Positions 8,845-18,039 are shown, counted from the stretch's first letter. The stretch: DNA of 64,000 bases from VAZQ01 sp963817135 (GCA_963817135.1 CAWFNG010000009.1:1-64000); one strand, 5' to 3'. Translations and numbers: made by a program. The notes: generated by a model from the sequence alone, not told the origin.

Positions 8845-9831
8845 TCACTCAATCACTTCATCGGCACGACCGAGAATCGGCACCGGCACTTCCAGGCCGA
8901 GTGCTTTGGCGGTCTTGAGGTTGACGATGAGCTCAAACCTGGTCGGCTCCTGGACGGGAAGCTCGGCTGGCTTCGCACCTTTCAGGATTTTGTCCACATA
9001 GACAGCGGTGCGGTGAAACTGATCGATGTCGCTCGGCGCATACGAGATGAGTCCACCAGCCTCGACGTAACGACGATATCCGTACATCGCCGGCAGCCGA
9101 TTGGCCGCCGCGAAATCCACGATCTCCATGCGGTGAGCAAGCAGGAAGCGATCCACAAGCACCATCAACGCGTCTGGTTTCGCGCTGGCAATTGTCGAGA
9201 AGGCATTTTTGAAATCGGCTGGGTGACGAGCCTCTGTTACAGGCTGTATCGTCAGGTTTAAGGCTGCGGCCGCCGCTCTCGTCTGTTGGTAAAATTCAAA
9301 AATAGCCGGATTAGCCGGGTTCCAAAGGATGGCGATCCGGGAAAGCTGTGGAATTGCGTCCTTCAGCAACTGCACACGCTTTCCTTCCAGGTCCGGTCCG
9401 GAAATAGTAAATCCGGTAACATTGCCGCCTGGCCGAGCAAAGCTCGCCACCAGCCCGGTATTGACGGGATTGCCACTCGACGCAAACACGATGGGGATCG
9501 TGTTGGTGGCACCCTTGGCAGCGAGGGTGCCGGGAGTGCCCGCTGTCACGATGATCTCCGGCCTCAGGCGCACCAGTTCCGCCGCTAGCTTCGGCAGTCG
9601 TTCATCCTCCCCCTCTGCCCATTGATACTCGATGGCGATGTTCTCACCCTCGACATAACCCAGTTCGCGCAGCTTCTGTCGGAATGCATCGACGACTTGG
9701 CGCTCCAATGACGCGGAGGAGGCGCCCAGATAGCCGATCCGGGTCACTTTACTTGCTTGCTGCGCGCGCGCTGCAAGCGGCCACCCAACTGCCGCGCTGC
9801 CGAGCAGCATGATGAAGTCGCGCCGCCGCAT
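8845..9831 (-). CDS. ABC_sub_bind-family periplasmic binding protein (copy 5)
   Basis: A 328-residue intact family member. The start MRRRDFIMLLGSAAVGWPL at 9831 gives a clean Tat signal with a cut near AARAQQ; the frame is open back to 9894. Landmarks: ELGYVEGENIAIEYQWAEGE in lobe 1, FARPGGNVTGFTISGPDLEG, VEAGGLISYAPSDIDQFHRT in lobe 2, tail LGRADEVIE. The region before it does not carry an obvious cassette promoter, unlike copies 2, 4 and 8. Orphan binding protein, ligand unknown. Confidence 0.92.
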   Translation of the reverse strand: MRRRDFIMLLGSAAVGWPLAARAQQASKVTRIGYLGASSASLERQVVDAFRQKLRELGYVEGENIAIEYQWAEGEDERLPKLAAELVRLRPEIIVTAGTPGTLAAKGATNTIPIVFASSGNPVNTGLVASFARPGGNVTGFTISGPDLEGKRVQLLKDAIPQLSRIAILWNPANPAIFEFYQQTRAAAAALNLTIQPVTEARHPADFKNAFSTIASAKPDALMVLVDRFLLAHRMEIVDFAAANRLPAMYGYRRYVEAGGLISYAPSDIDQFHRTAVYVDKILKGAKPAELPVQEPTRFELIVNLKTAKALGLEVPVPILGRADEVIE

Positions 9832-10146
9832 GGGCTTCTTCTCCGAGCCGAGGACCACGCCGAACATGTTGAGGTATACGCCGTCTTCAGGCAAGCACAG
9901 CGCGTCAATATGTGCCTTCAGTGCTGCGGCCGCTCAAACCGGATGATGCATTCCCATTGGCCGGTTAGCGGAGCCCGCGCGGTTCGGCGGGCATCAAGCG
10001 CATCAAGACTTTCTCATTCCAGCCGCAAAAGCGCCTATATCGTTCGCTGAAATTCAAGAGGGGCGGGGAGAGTTTCAGAAAAAAGCTTCGGGATTTAACT
10101 CGCTCCTCCGCGCGATTGGCAACTCATATTCATCGGGGAGAGCGTC
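9832..10146. other. Intergenic region, nothing recognised
   Basis: The stretch between copy 5 and the small gene at 10147 shows no gene, RNA or full repeat. The only clear signal is the ribosome binding site just before 10147. Confidence 0.4.
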
Positions 10147-10335
10147 ATGCCGAGACGAGACACAACAGTTTTTGATGAAGGCAGTGTGGAAGCAATGCTT
10201 CGTTCTCAGGAGCAAGACAACGAGTTCTGCCGACGGCTGCTGGCGGCTATCCACCTGGGAAGGGAATCTTGCCCCGTGGGTGTTGTGACGCAGCCCAGCA
10301 CGAAGAAGCCGGTCTACATGCGCCCGCCTGAATAA
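10147..10335 (+). CDS. Hypothetical protein, 62 residues
   Basis: A short frame starting MPRRDTTVFDEGSVEAML with a good ribosome binding site (GGGGAG, five bases before the ATG). The product is soluble, has two cysteines, and shows no signal peptide, membrane segment or known motif. Ends VYMRPPE. The good start signal is the main support for it being real. It lies next to the tRNA-like sequence at the edge of the accessory region. Confidence 0.5.
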   Translation: MPRRDTTVFDEGSVEAMLRSQEQDNEFCRRLLAAIHLGRESCPVGVVTQPSTKKPVYMRPPE

Positions 10336-10506
10336 ACGCCACCGGATTAAAGACCGTCTAATTTACCGATCTGCTTTCCGGCGGGCGCTTCATGTCTCGA
10401 TGAGTTGGTTACCGAGCCGAAAAACGCACCAGGAGCCGCCGCAGAGCCGCGGACCTATGCTGATATTACCGATCAGCGGTGATGGGTTAAGTGCTTGGTT
10501 TAATGG

Positions 10507-10579
10507 CTCCCCGGGAATGGATTCGAACCATCGACCGGACGGGAAACAACCGTCTGCTCTGCCGCTGAGCTACCGGGGA
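10507..10579 (-). tRNA. tRNA-Asn(GTT)-like gene, atypical
   Basis: On the minus strand a near-complete cloverleaf can be drawn: acceptor TCCCCGG/CCGGGGA, TA at positions 8-9, D stem GCTC/GAGC with a short loop, anticodon arm GACGG-TTGTTTC-CCGTC with anticodon GTT, T arm GATGG-TTCGAAT-CCATT, discriminator G and an encoded CCA (10504-10506). The body resembles an alphaproteobacterial tRNA-Asn. Two features are odd: base 37 is T where a purine is expected, and one extra C lies between the T stem and the acceptor strand. It may be a diverged tRNA or a tRNA pseudogene, for example one altered by island integration. The rest of 10336-10650 shows nothing. Confidence 0.6.
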
Positions 10580-10650
10580 AAGAAGCGTGCATGAAGCGCA
10601 AGCTTGCGAAAAACAGCATGCGCCCATTTGCGTTAACAGGCGACTAAAAT

Positions 10651-11841
10651 TCAGCCGGTCCCGCGTCGAGCGGCCGCTCCCTCCCCTTCGTCGGCATTTG
10701 CCGTGAGCCGCTCGCCCATTCGGCGCAGGCTGCCGCGTCCAAGCTGTGCGGCAAACTTGCCGAGGCGGCGGGCATGCCAGATCGCCGCGCGATTGATGGA
10801 AAAGGATCGCAAGTAAAATGCCTTGTCCGCACAAAAAGTGTCGCAAGCGAGCTTGACCGCGTCGTCGTAGAAAGCGTCAATCTTGTCGCGCCCCATGCCG
10901 GGCGTTGCAAGCCAGCCCGGGATATGGACATTGCAGAGCCGCTCGACGTCGGTGAACACTTTGTTGCAGCCGGTGCCGGCCGCGGGACACGACGTGGCGA
11001 ATGCGTCGCCGACAAGCACGATGCCGGCCTGCCGGTGTCCATGGCTCACATAGAGGTCTACCGGGCGAATGATCACGCCGGAAATCTCCGCTTCGCCGGT
11101 CACTGCGCGCAATCCCGGCATGGCGGCGAACAGCGTCTGCTCCGGCCGGTGGCGCATGTCGCGCAGCCATGGATCATGCATGTCGCGGTAGACGAAGAGG
11201 TTGGCGCGCATGCGCGCGCCGATTGGAAACAGCGTCAGATAGGCGATCCGTTCCGCGATACGTTCGGAATAATAGGTCAAGGCGGGAAAATCGAATGCCG
11301 GGCGCCCGCGCGGCTTCAAATCGAAGCCGATGCTGATGGAGTGGCACGGACTGATCACCTCGCGCTCAATGCCGATATTCGAGCGCAGCGCGATGTTGAG
11401 TCCATTGGCCAGAACGACAAGGCGGCAGGAGATTTCCTCGCCATTGGACAATCGTAAGTGCTGGCGGTCTGCGCCGGTCGATATCCCCGTCGCCTTGGCG
11501 CAGACGAAGGCGACATCTGCCTTGAGCTCAGCGCGCATGGCATTGACCATGTCCGGATACATCAGGTCGTATTGGGCACTCGGCTTCTTCTCGACCACAC
11601 GGCCGAAGCGCGCAATCCACACCTGCCGGTCACGAGTTGCCGCGTGCAGGAGCGTTGCGGAAACCCCCGTCTTGCGCAGCAGTTCGACCTGCGATGCATC
11701 GAGCTTCTCGCAGCGAAAATCGTTCGGGTAGGATGGGTGCGGGTCGACCAGGACGGCATCGATTCCTGCACGTCCCAGCATGGCGGCAGCCGTCGAGCCG
11801 GCAAGACCGCCGCCAACAATTGCAATATCGGTTGCCCGCAT
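10651..11841 (-). CDS. FAD-dependent oxidoreductase (UbiH / halogenase-like)
   Basis: A 396-residue flavoprotein. The start MRATDIAIVGGGLAGSTAAA at 11841 places the Rossmann dinucleotide motif GGGLAGSTAA at once, as usual; the frame is open further upstream but without a better start. A second FAD motif, GIVLVGDAFATSCPAAGTG, stands near residues 285-305. It belongs to the broad PF01494-like group of aromatic hydroxylases, geranylgeranyl reductases and halogenases. The lysine of the flavin-halogenase motif cannot be assigned, so a monooxygenase or reductase is more likely. Cytosolic. Divergent from the acetyltransferase at 11983, with 141 bp between. Confidence 0.8.
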   Translation of the reverse strand: MRATDIAIVGGGLAGSTAAAMLGRAGIDAVLVDPHPSYPNDFRCEKLDASQVELLRKTGVSATLLHAATRDRQVWIARFGRVVEKKPSAQYDLMYPDMVNAMRAELKADVAFVCAKATGISTGADRQHLRLSNGEEISCRLVVLANGLNIALRSNIGIEREVISPCHSISIGFDLKPRGRPAFDFPALTYYSERIAERIAYLTLFPIGARMRANLFVYRDMHDPWLRDMRHRPEQTLFAAMPGLRAVTGEAEISGVIIRPVDLYVSHGHRQAGIVLVGDAFATSCPAAGTGCNKVFTDVERLCNVHIPGWLATPGMGRDKIDAFYDDAVKLACDTFCADKAFYLRSFSINRAAIWHARRLGKFAAQLGRGSLRRMGERLTANADEGEGAAARRGTG

Positions 11842-11982
11842 GACTGCATCCCGCCCGCTTAAGTCAGCAATCTTTGCACGGCAAAGACTTAATGAAGTCT
11901 GAAAGGCGAACCCGACGCACCATTTCTTTAGGAATTGTTGCAACACTGCGCGTGAGATCCGTCAGAAGAGACCCGCGCAACA

Positions 11983-13329
11983 ATGCCGATCGAGAACCTC
12001 GCATTTCCCGTCGATGCGGCGGATACCCACGCCGATACAGCCGCTCCGCCAATCAAGGCGAGCCTTGACCTTAGCTGGGAGAAAGACGCGCTTCCGTTGG
12101 CCGTGAGCCCGCCGCTCGGCATGGCTTCTGCACAGGCACTGGAAAAAAGTTCCCGGTCGGGCATCCGTTTGCACGCCTATAAAAAGATCGAGGAAGTCAG
12201 TGAAGAATGGAAAGCCTTCGAGCGGCAGGCCGACTGCAGCGTTTTTCAGTCCTTTGCCTGGCTTGCCAACTGGCAACGCCATATCGGCGTGCGGCAAGGG
12301 ACCGTGCCGGCCATCGTTGTCGGTCGTGACGAGGATGGAGAACTCCTCTTCATCCTGCCGCTGGCCGTGGAACGGCGTTTTGGCCGGCGACGCCTGACCT
12401 GGCTTGGCGCACAACTCGGCGACTACAACGCTCCCATTCTGACCGAACGGTTCTCCGATCGCGTAAGCGCAGATCGCTTTCGTCTCCTGTGGCAGGATAT
12501 CGTCAGGCTCCTTCGCCGCGAGGAGCGATGCCGGTTCGATTGGATCGATCTCGTGAAAATGCCCGGCTCTATCGGCGACCAGCGCAATCCGTTTCTCGAC
12601 CTTGGCGTTCGCGCGCATCCGAGCAGCGCTTACCTCGCCAAGCTCGGCCAGGCGTGGGAGAGCTTCTACGCGGCGAAGCGCTCGCCATCGACCCGCAAAC
12701 GCGAGCGGCGCCAGCTGAAAAGCCTCGCCCAGTACGGCGAACCGCGTTTCCGGGAAGTCGGGGATGCGGCAGAGGCGTGCCGCACCATGGCTGTGCTGAT
12801 CGAGCAAAAATCCCGGTCCTTCGCCCGCATGGGGGTGGAGGACATTCTCGCCAAACCAGGCCGCCGCGAGTTCTTCCTTGCGATCGTCAACGATCCCGCA
12901 TTGCGCGGCATCGCACATCTGAGCCGATTCGATGTTGGCGAGACAATTGCTGCAGCAAGCATCGGGCTTGCGCACGGCGGTTGCTACCATCTCATCCTGT
13001 CGAGCTACGCGGATGGAGAGCTTGCCCGTTTCGGGCCGGGACGCGCTCACCTCAACGAGCTGATGCGATGCGCCATCGACCGCGGCTTTGCCTTTTTCGA
13101 CTTCACGGTTGGCGACGAGCCCTACAAGCGCGATTGGTGCGACAGCGAGATCGAGCTGTACGATTACCTTGAGCCGGCGACCCCGATAGGCGCTTTCTTC
13201 GTCCTGGCGCTGGGCGCGTTCCGCCGCGGCAAGCGTTTTGTCAAACGCTCGCCAAGCCTGTGGCGGGCATTCAGCAAGATGCGCGCGATTGCGGCAAGCA
13301 TTGCCGCGCAATTCGCACTCGTGCGGTGA
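11983..13329 (+). CDS. CelD/BcsL-like GNAT-fold acetyltransferase
   Basis: A 448-residue protein of the Acetyltransf_6 group named after the cellulose-synthesis genes celD/bcsL. The core runs from about residue 60 (YKKIEEVSEEWKAFERQ, SVFQSFAWLANWQRHIG) through TWLGAQLGDYNAPIL to the family's C-terminal blocks SSYADGELARFGPGRAHLNE and GFAFFDFTVGDEPYKRDWCD. It probably transfers an acyl group to a polysaccharide or lipid-linked sugar in the cytoplasm; acceptor unknown. No cellulose synthase genes lie nearby. Divergent from the FAD oxidoreductase, so the two may share control. Confidence 0.82.
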   Translation: MPIENLAFPVDAADTHADTAAPPIKASLDLSWEKDALPLAVSPPLGMASAQALEKSSRSGIRLHAYKKIEEVSEEWKAFERQADCSVFQSFAWLANWQRHIGVRQGTVPAIVVGRDEDGELLFILPLAVERRFGRRRLTWLGAQLGDYNAPILTERFSDRVSADRFRLLWQDIVRLLRREERCRFDWIDLVKMPGSIGDQRNPFLDLGVRAHPSSAYLAKLGQAWESFYAAKRSPSTRKRERRQLKSLAQYGEPRFREVGDAAEACRTMAVLIEQKSRSFARMGVEDILAKPGRREFFLAIVNDPALRGIAHLSRFDVGETIAAASIGLAHGGCYHLILSSYADGELARFGPGRAHLNELMRCAIDRGFAFFDFTVGDEPYKRDWCDSEIELYDYLEPATPIGAFFVLALGAFRRGKRFVKRSPSLWRAFSKMRAIAASIAAQFALVR

Positions 13330-13355
13330 ATTTGAAGTACGTACCGCGAGTACTG

Positions 13356-13377
13356 GCGAACTCGGAATCGGACCACT
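13356..13377 (+). repeat. Solo half of the 26.8-kb inverted repeat
   Basis: GGCGAACTCGGAATCGGACC with flanks matches the right arm of the inverted repeat at 26766-26841 with one base missing. It stands alone here, just after the acetyltransferase gene. Confidence 0.55.
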
Positions 13378-13436
13378 CGCACGTCCTCGCGGACGCTCCG
13401 TATGCGGGTAGTTGCAGCGGCTCTTTTCCCCGCCTC

Positions 13437-13506
13437 GTGGCCCGGATGGAGCGCAGCGTAATCTGGGATGGACGCCCCGGATTTCGCTTCGCTGCATCCG
13501 GGCTAC
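13437..13506. repeat. Palindromic intergenic repeat GTAGCCCGGAT family (copy 1)
   Basis: Begins GTGGCCCGGATGGAGCGCAG and ends CATCCGGGCTAC, the inverted terminal words of the family found also at 14514, 17931, 21028, 30605, 37973 and 43793. It sits just upstream of the TctC gene at 13537, and its last bases lie about 30 bp before the start codon. Confidence 0.8.
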
Positions 13507-13536
13507 ATGCGACTATAGGCCCGGGAGGAAGATCGG

Positions 13537-14508
13537 ATGCGCATGACGGTTGCCGCATTCGCACTATCAGTCGCGGCTGCGAGCCCCGGCGCGGCGCAGG
13601 ATTGGCCGAGCCGCCCGATTACGCTGATTGTGCCCTTTGCAGCAGGCGGCGGCGTGGACGTAAGCGCCCGCATCCAGGCGCAGCATATGAGCGAGGTGCT
13701 GGGGCGATCGATCGTCATCGAGAATGTCGCCGCCGCCGCGGGCATGGCCGGCGGTCAGCGCGTGGCGAAGGCGGCGCCCGACGGCTATACCTTCCTCATC
13801 GGCAATACGGGAACGCACGCCTATAACCAGACGCTCTACAAGAAGCCGCTCTACAATGCGGTGAACGACTTCGCGCCGGTCGGGCTGATGACGGAATCGC
13901 CACGCATCCTCATCGCGCGCAAGGACTTTCCGGCGAGCACGCTTTCCGCGTTCATTGCCTACGTCAAGGCAAACGACAGCAGGCTGCAATTCGGCTCGGC
14001 CGGGGTCGGCTCCGGCACGCACCTTCCTTGCGTGCTGTTCAATCTCGCCATCGCTGCCAATCCCGCGCACATTCCGTATCGCGGCGAAGGTCCGCTGCTG
14101 CAGGACCTCATCGGCGCGCGCATCGATTACATGTGCGCCACCATTCAGACCGGCGCGGTGCAAGCGAGGGAAGGGCACGTCAAAGCCATCGCCTTGATGG
14201 CGCAAAAGCGTTCGCCGATTCTTCCCGATCTTGCGACCACAGGCGAGCAGGGTCTCGCTGGAGTTGAAGCGAGCGTGTGGAATGCGTTTTTCTTTCCGAA
14301 AGGAACGCCGGCGCCTATCGTGGCGAGGCTCAACAAGGCAATGAGCGACACGCTCGATGATCCGGCGGTACGCAACAAGCTCGAACAACTCGGCCTTGAA
14401 ATCGTGGCGCCGGAGCGCCGCACGCCCGAATACCTTGCCAGCTTCCTGCCGGATGAGATCGCGCGCTGGGCGGTGCCGATCCGCGCAGCCGGAATCAGCG
14501 CCGACTGA
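13537..14508 (+). CDS. Bug/TctC-family tripartite tricarboxylate transporter binding protein
   Basis: A 323-residue periplasmic binding protein. Sec-type signal at residues 1-20 (cut near PGAAQ), then the family opening DWPSRPITLIVPFAAGGGVD. Further landmarks: ENVAAAAGMAGGQRVAKAAP and AAPDGYTFLIGNTGTH, then FGSAGVGSGTHLP and the late WNAFFFPKGTPAPIVARLN. Family members bind carboxylic acids for TctAB carriers; no tctA or tctB gene is in the window, so the carrier must be elsewhere or the protein acts otherwise. A good GGAGGAAG ribosome site precedes the ATG. A palindromic repeat flanks it on each side. Confidence 0.92.
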   Translation: MRMTVAAFALSVAAASPGAAQDWPSRPITLIVPFAAGGGVDVSARIQAQHMSEVLGRSIVIENVAAAAGMAGGQRVAKAAPDGYTFLIGNTGTHAYNQTLYKKPLYNAVNDFAPVGLMTESPRILIARKDFPASTLSAFIAYVKANDSRLQFGSAGVGSGTHLPCVLFNLAIAANPAHIPYRGEGPLLQDLIGARIDYMCATIQTGAVQAREGHVKAIALMAQKRSPILPDLATTGEQGLAGVEASVWNAFFFPKGTPAPIVARLNKAMSDTLDDPAVRNKLEQLGLEIVAPERRTPEYLASFLPDEIARWAVPIRAAGISAD

Positions 14509-14513
14509 GCGCC

Positions 14514-14586
14514 GTAGCCCGGATTTCGTTCTTACGAAATCCGGGACAGATTCCCGGATTGAGCGAAGGCGCTCAATCCGGGCTAC
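14514..14586. repeat. Palindromic intergenic repeat (copy 2), double perfect hairpin
   Basis: Two perfect hairpins side by side: CCCGGATTTCGT/ACGAAATCCGGG (14518-14545, 4-nt loop) and CCCGGATTGAGCG/CGCTCAATCCGGG (14553-14582, 4-nt loop), within GTAG...CTAC ends. It fills the space between two converging genes and may stop transcription from both sides. Confidence 0.85.
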
Positions 14587-14590
14587 ATGT

Positions 14591-16336
14591 TTACTGCTTC
14601 CAGACCTTGAACGCTTCCGCAAAGACCCGGTCGCCCGGCGAGCCTTTCTCGATGGCGAGAATGGCGCGGCGGTTGTTGTTGTAAACCACCGGAATATCGA
14701 ACCAGGAGCGTTCCTTGAGAAGCGACAGGTTGCGCTCCTTGTCGCTGTCCACGTTGGAAAGTCCGATCAGGAAAAACCCGTTGGTGACTTTGACGGCGAG
14801 CCCGGCCAGGGGCACTCCCCGGGTCTGCTCGGCCTGCTTCATCAGGATCCCCGGCACGTTGGAAATGCCGCCCGAGGGAAAATCCGCCGGCAGCTTGAAC
14901 ACGATCTCGACCGTGTGGCTCGCCGGCAGTCCCTTGTCCGTATTACGACGCAGCGAAACCGTCATGGCGAGCTTGCGTTCGGGCACTTCGACATCAGCGC
15001 GGACCTGGAGTTCAGGGGGCTGGCCGGGACTGGGGGATACGGTCTCGGTGCGCCAAATCGCCGACCCAACAAACCGTTTGCCGTTGGGATCATTGGGATC
15101 TTCTTCGTAGAGCACGACCTTCTGCGCGACGGCGGCCGTTGAAGGGACGGGCGCAATTGCACTGGTTGTTTGGCTGCCGGGCTCGATTCGGTCGGTAACC
15201 TTCTGGCGTGAAGCGGGCACCGGCGTATCGGGCGCGGTGCTCGCGACCGAGCTGGGCGCGCGAACGGCGTGATAGAGCGAAACCATGCTCGGCCATTGCC
15301 AAACCAACAGCCCCGTCACTGCGATGACCGCGACCACCGCTGCCATTGCTTTGGCGAGTTCGGGGCTGATGCGCCAGCGCCGGGCAGGCGCTTCGGCTTC
15401 CTCGAATTCCGCGTCATCCAGCGCGGGCGGTGTCGGACGAACTTTGCCTGCTTCGGGATGCGCATCGTCCAGGGGAAACGACGATTCCAGCATCGGCTCG
15501 GAAAAGTCGTCGTGCGGATACGGCTCCTGATGCAGCTCTTGATGCAGATCTTGGCGTGCCTCCCGCCTGCGCTCTCCCGCCTCGCGCGCTTCAGTCTCGC
15601 GCGCTTCAATCCTGCGCGGCTCGAAATGATCGAGGTCCCTATGATCCGCAGGGCGCCTTGGCAGATCGAGTTCGCCTACCGGCGCCGCAACAGGCGCATC
15701 GCGCAGCGGTCTTTCGGCCCGCGCTGCGGGGGTTGCATGTTCCTGGGCATCGGAACCGCCAGGACGGAATTTCACCGGGGGGTCGAAAATCGGACGGCGC
15801 TCGCCCACATTGCTGCGCCGCAAGAGATGACGCTGGATCGGCGCTTGCGGTTGCGGCGAAGCCCGATCCGGCTTCTCGGAAACTGCATCCAATGCCGGGG
15901 CTTCGGATGTCGCGGGGCGCCCAGGCGCGACCAGAGGCGGCCGCGGCCGGCGCGGCGTTTCCAGGCGCGGTTCCGCTGCGGCCGGTTGCGGCGGATTGAC
16001 ATAACGCCGCAGCGAGGAAGGTTCTGCCTTCGATTCCTCGCGCGGGCGCGCTGCTTCCTCGCGCGGACGCGTTTCGACGGCGCGGATCTTGGGAGCGGGC
16101 GGCTGCCGCGTGGGCTCGACGAACTTGCGCGCGGATTCCGCTTCCACCTTGCGGATCGATTCTTCCAGAGCCAGCCGTTCGCGCGTGATGTCGGATTCAT
16201 TCAGCGCCGGCGTGACGCCGCGCAATTGCCCGAGCAGCGCGGCGCGCGCGCGTTCATAAAGCACGCGGCGGCTCTCGCCATTGTTCTTTTCCAGGTTGGC
16301 GACGGCACGCGAAATAAGCGGGTAATAATCGGCCAT
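14591..16336 (-). CDS. Hypothetical protein with one membrane anchor and a proline-rich region
   Basis: A 581-residue protein. N-terminal helical region (YYPLISRAVANLEKNN, RRVLYERARAALLGQ), then a long low-complexity region rich in Pro, Arg, Glu and Ala (about residues 65-310), then one membrane segment (AMAAVVAVIAVTGLLVWQWP, about 320-340), then a folded C-terminal domain (about 400-581) with VVLYEEDPNDPNGKRFVGSA and ends AFKVWKQ. An inner-membrane protein with its C-terminal domain in the periplasm is the likely layout. I do not know its function. It follows purA on the same strand with an 18-bp gap, so it is probably co-transcribed with purA. Confidence 0.8.
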   Translation of the reverse strand: MADYYPLISRAVANLEKNNGESRRVLYERARAALLGQLRGVTPALNESDITRERLALEESIRKVEAESARKFVEPTRQPPAPKIRAVETRPREEAARPREESKAEPSSLRRYVNPPQPAAAEPRLETPRRPRPPLVAPGRPATSEAPALDAVSEKPDRASPQPQAPIQRHLLRRSNVGERRPIFDPPVKFRPGGSDAQEHATPAARAERPLRDAPVAAPVGELDLPRRPADHRDLDHFEPRRIEARETEAREAGERRREARQDLHQELHQEPYPHDDFSEPMLESSFPLDDAHPEAGKVRPTPPALDDAEFEEAEAPARRWRISPELAKAMAAVVAVIAVTGLLVWQWPSMVSLYHAVRAPSSVASTAPDTPVPASRQKVTDRIEPGSQTTSAIAPVPSTAAVAQKVVLYEEDPNDPNGKRFVGSAIWRTETVSPSPGQPPELQVRADVEVPERKLAMTVSLRRNTDKGLPASHTVEIVFKLPADFPSGGISNVPGILMKQAEQTRGVPLAGLAVKVTNGFFLIGLSNVDSDKERNLSLLKERSWFDIPVVYNNNRRAILAIEKGSPGDRVFAEAFKVWKQ

Positions 16337-16354
16337 CTGAACGCTATGCTGTTT

Positions 16355-17647
16355 TCAGTTCTCGAAGGGGTTGCGCATGAGAATGGTGTCCTCGCGTTCG
16401 GGACTGGTCGACAACAGCGCAACCGGACTGCCGACCAATTCTTCGATATGGCGGACGTATTTTATCGCCTGCGCGGGCAGCTGCGCCCATGAGCGCGCTC
16501 CGGCCGTCTTGGCCTGCCAACCCTCGAATGTCTCATAGACCGGCTCCACCTCGGCCTGCGCCCGCTCGCCCGCCGGAAGATAATCGATCTCGCGGCCGTC
16601 GAGGCGGTATGCCACGCAGATCTTGAGTTCCTTCAGCCCATCAAGAATATCGAGCTTGGTCAGAGCAAGGCCATCGATGCCGGAGGTGCGCACGGTCTGG
16701 CGCACCAGCACCGCGTCGAACCAGCCGCAACGCCTGGGCCGGCCGGTCACCACGCCGAATTCACGCCCGCGTTCTCCGATAAGGCGCCCGATCTCGTTCA
16801 ACTGCTCGGTTGGAAAGGGCCCCTCCCCCACCCGCGTCGTATAGGCCTTGCAGATGCCGAGCACATAACCGATCGCGGACGGTCCCAGTCCCGTGCCGGT
16901 TGCCGCCTGAGCCGCCACCGTGTTCGAGGAAGTCACGTAGGGATAAGTGCCGTGGTCGATATCAAGGAGCGCCCCTTGTGCACCTTCGAATAGAATCCGC
17001 TTGCCCTCGCGCCGCTTGCGATCGAGCAGCGACCATACCGATTCCATATAGGGCAATACCCGCGGTGCGACGTCCTTGAGTTTCTCATGCACTGACTGAG
17101 CGCCGATGGGCTCAAGTCCCATTCCGCGGCGCAACGCGTTATGATGTGCGAGCAGGCGTTCGATCTTGCGACCGAGTGACAGCGGGTCGGCAAGATCCAT
17201 GACGCGGATCGCCCGTCGGCCGACCTTGTCTTCATAGGCGGGTCCGATGCCGCGGCGTGTGGTGCCCACGCGTGTGAGCGCGTCGCCGCTCTCGCGCATT
17301 GCATCAAGCTCCTGATGCAGCGGCAGGATCAAGGTCGCATTCTCGGCAATGCGCAAGGATTGCGGGGTGACATGGATGCCCTGCTGCGTCAATCGATCAA
17401 TTTCCTCGATGAGAGCGTATGGATCGATCACGACACCATTGCCGATGACTGACAGTTTTCCCGGTCGCACGACGCCCGAAGGCAGCAGCGACAATTTGTA
17501 GGTGACTCCGCCGATGACCAGAGTATGGCCCGCATTGTGCCCGCCTTGAAAGCGGACCACGATGTCGGCCTGCTCGGAGAGCCAATCGACGATCTTGCCC
17601 TTGCCCTCGTCTCCCCATTGGGCTCCAACGACGACCACATTGGCCAT
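16355..17647 (-). CDS. purA: Adenylosuccinate synthetase
   Basis: A 430-residue enzyme of full family length. It joins IMP and aspartate using GTP, the first committed step to AMP. The N-terminus has the GTP/IMP site GAQWGDEGKGKIVDWL (residues 8-23) and QGGHNAGHTLV (residues 35-45) with the catalytic Asp and His. IMP-site and C-terminal blocks VGTTRRGIGPAYEDK, TGLGPSAIGYVLGICKAYTT and TGRPRRCGWFDAVL follow. Cytosolic. A hypothetical membrane-anchored gene follows 18 bp downstream. Confidence 0.98.
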   Translation of the reverse strand: MANVVVVGAQWGDEGKGKIVDWLSEQADIVVRFQGGHNAGHTLVIGGVTYKLSLLPSGVVRPGKLSVIGNGVVIDPYALIEEIDRLTQQGIHVTPQSLRIAENATLILPLHQELDAMRESGDALTRVGTTRRGIGPAYEDKVGRRAIRVMDLADPLSLGRKIERLLAHHNALRRGMGLEPIGAQSVHEKLKDVAPRVLPYMESVWSLLDRKRREGKRILFEGAQGALLDIDHGTYPYVTSSNTVAAQAATGTGLGPSAIGYVLGICKAYTTRVGEGPFPTEQLNEIGRLIGERGREFGVVTGRPRRCGWFDAVLVRQTVRTSGIDGLALTKLDILDGLKELKICVAYRLDGREIDYLPAGERAQAEVEPVYETFEGWQAKTAGARSWAQLPAQAIKYVRHIEELVGSPVALLSTSPEREDTILMRNPFEN

Positions 17648-17930
17648 GCGGCGCCTTTCCTCCGCGCGGGGAACGCCAGGATAGTCTCGAAGCTACAAAG
17701 GCTTACCCCAAAATTCGGCCCTCTACGGGTAAAGCACGCAACCGCTTCAAGCAAGCCTAGCCGCCCGCCGTCCCGAAACAGCAAGACGTACCAAATGCCT
17801 GATTTTTCGGCCGTACTTCACGCGTTACATCGCCCCCGCACTTAACCACACCGGAAGATTCCGCTCTCTGCAAGGCGATCTCGCGGCAACATCGCGGCAC
17901 CGTGTCCCGGCCGCGCGAGCGCCCAGTTTC

Positions 17931-18024
17931 GTAGCCCGGATGAAGCGCAAGCGAATCCGGGACAGATTCCCCGCATTTCGCTACGCTCCATGCGGGCTTC
18001 GGGCTGCGCTGCGCCCGGGACACG
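17931..18024. repeat. Palindromic intergenic repeat (copy 3)
   Basis: Starts GTAGCCCGGATGAAGCGCAA and contains the paired word CGCATTTCGCTACGCTCCAT and a second hairpin around CGGGCTGCGCTGCGCCCGGG. The remaining gap between purA and serA (17648-17930) shows no gene or RNA. Confidence 0.75.
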
Positions 18025-18039
18025 CAGCTGAGGGACTCG

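Noticed and set aside
10400..10594. Short plus-strand protein over the tRNA-like sequence
   Set aside because: Its residues (MDSNHRPDGKQPSALPLSYRG) are the antisense translation of the tRNA-like cloverleaf, a common false call.
11962..13497. Long minus-strand open frame opposite the CelD-like acetyltransferase
   Set aside because: Antisense frame in GC-rich DNA; the plus-strand product has clear family motifs, the minus-strand one has none.
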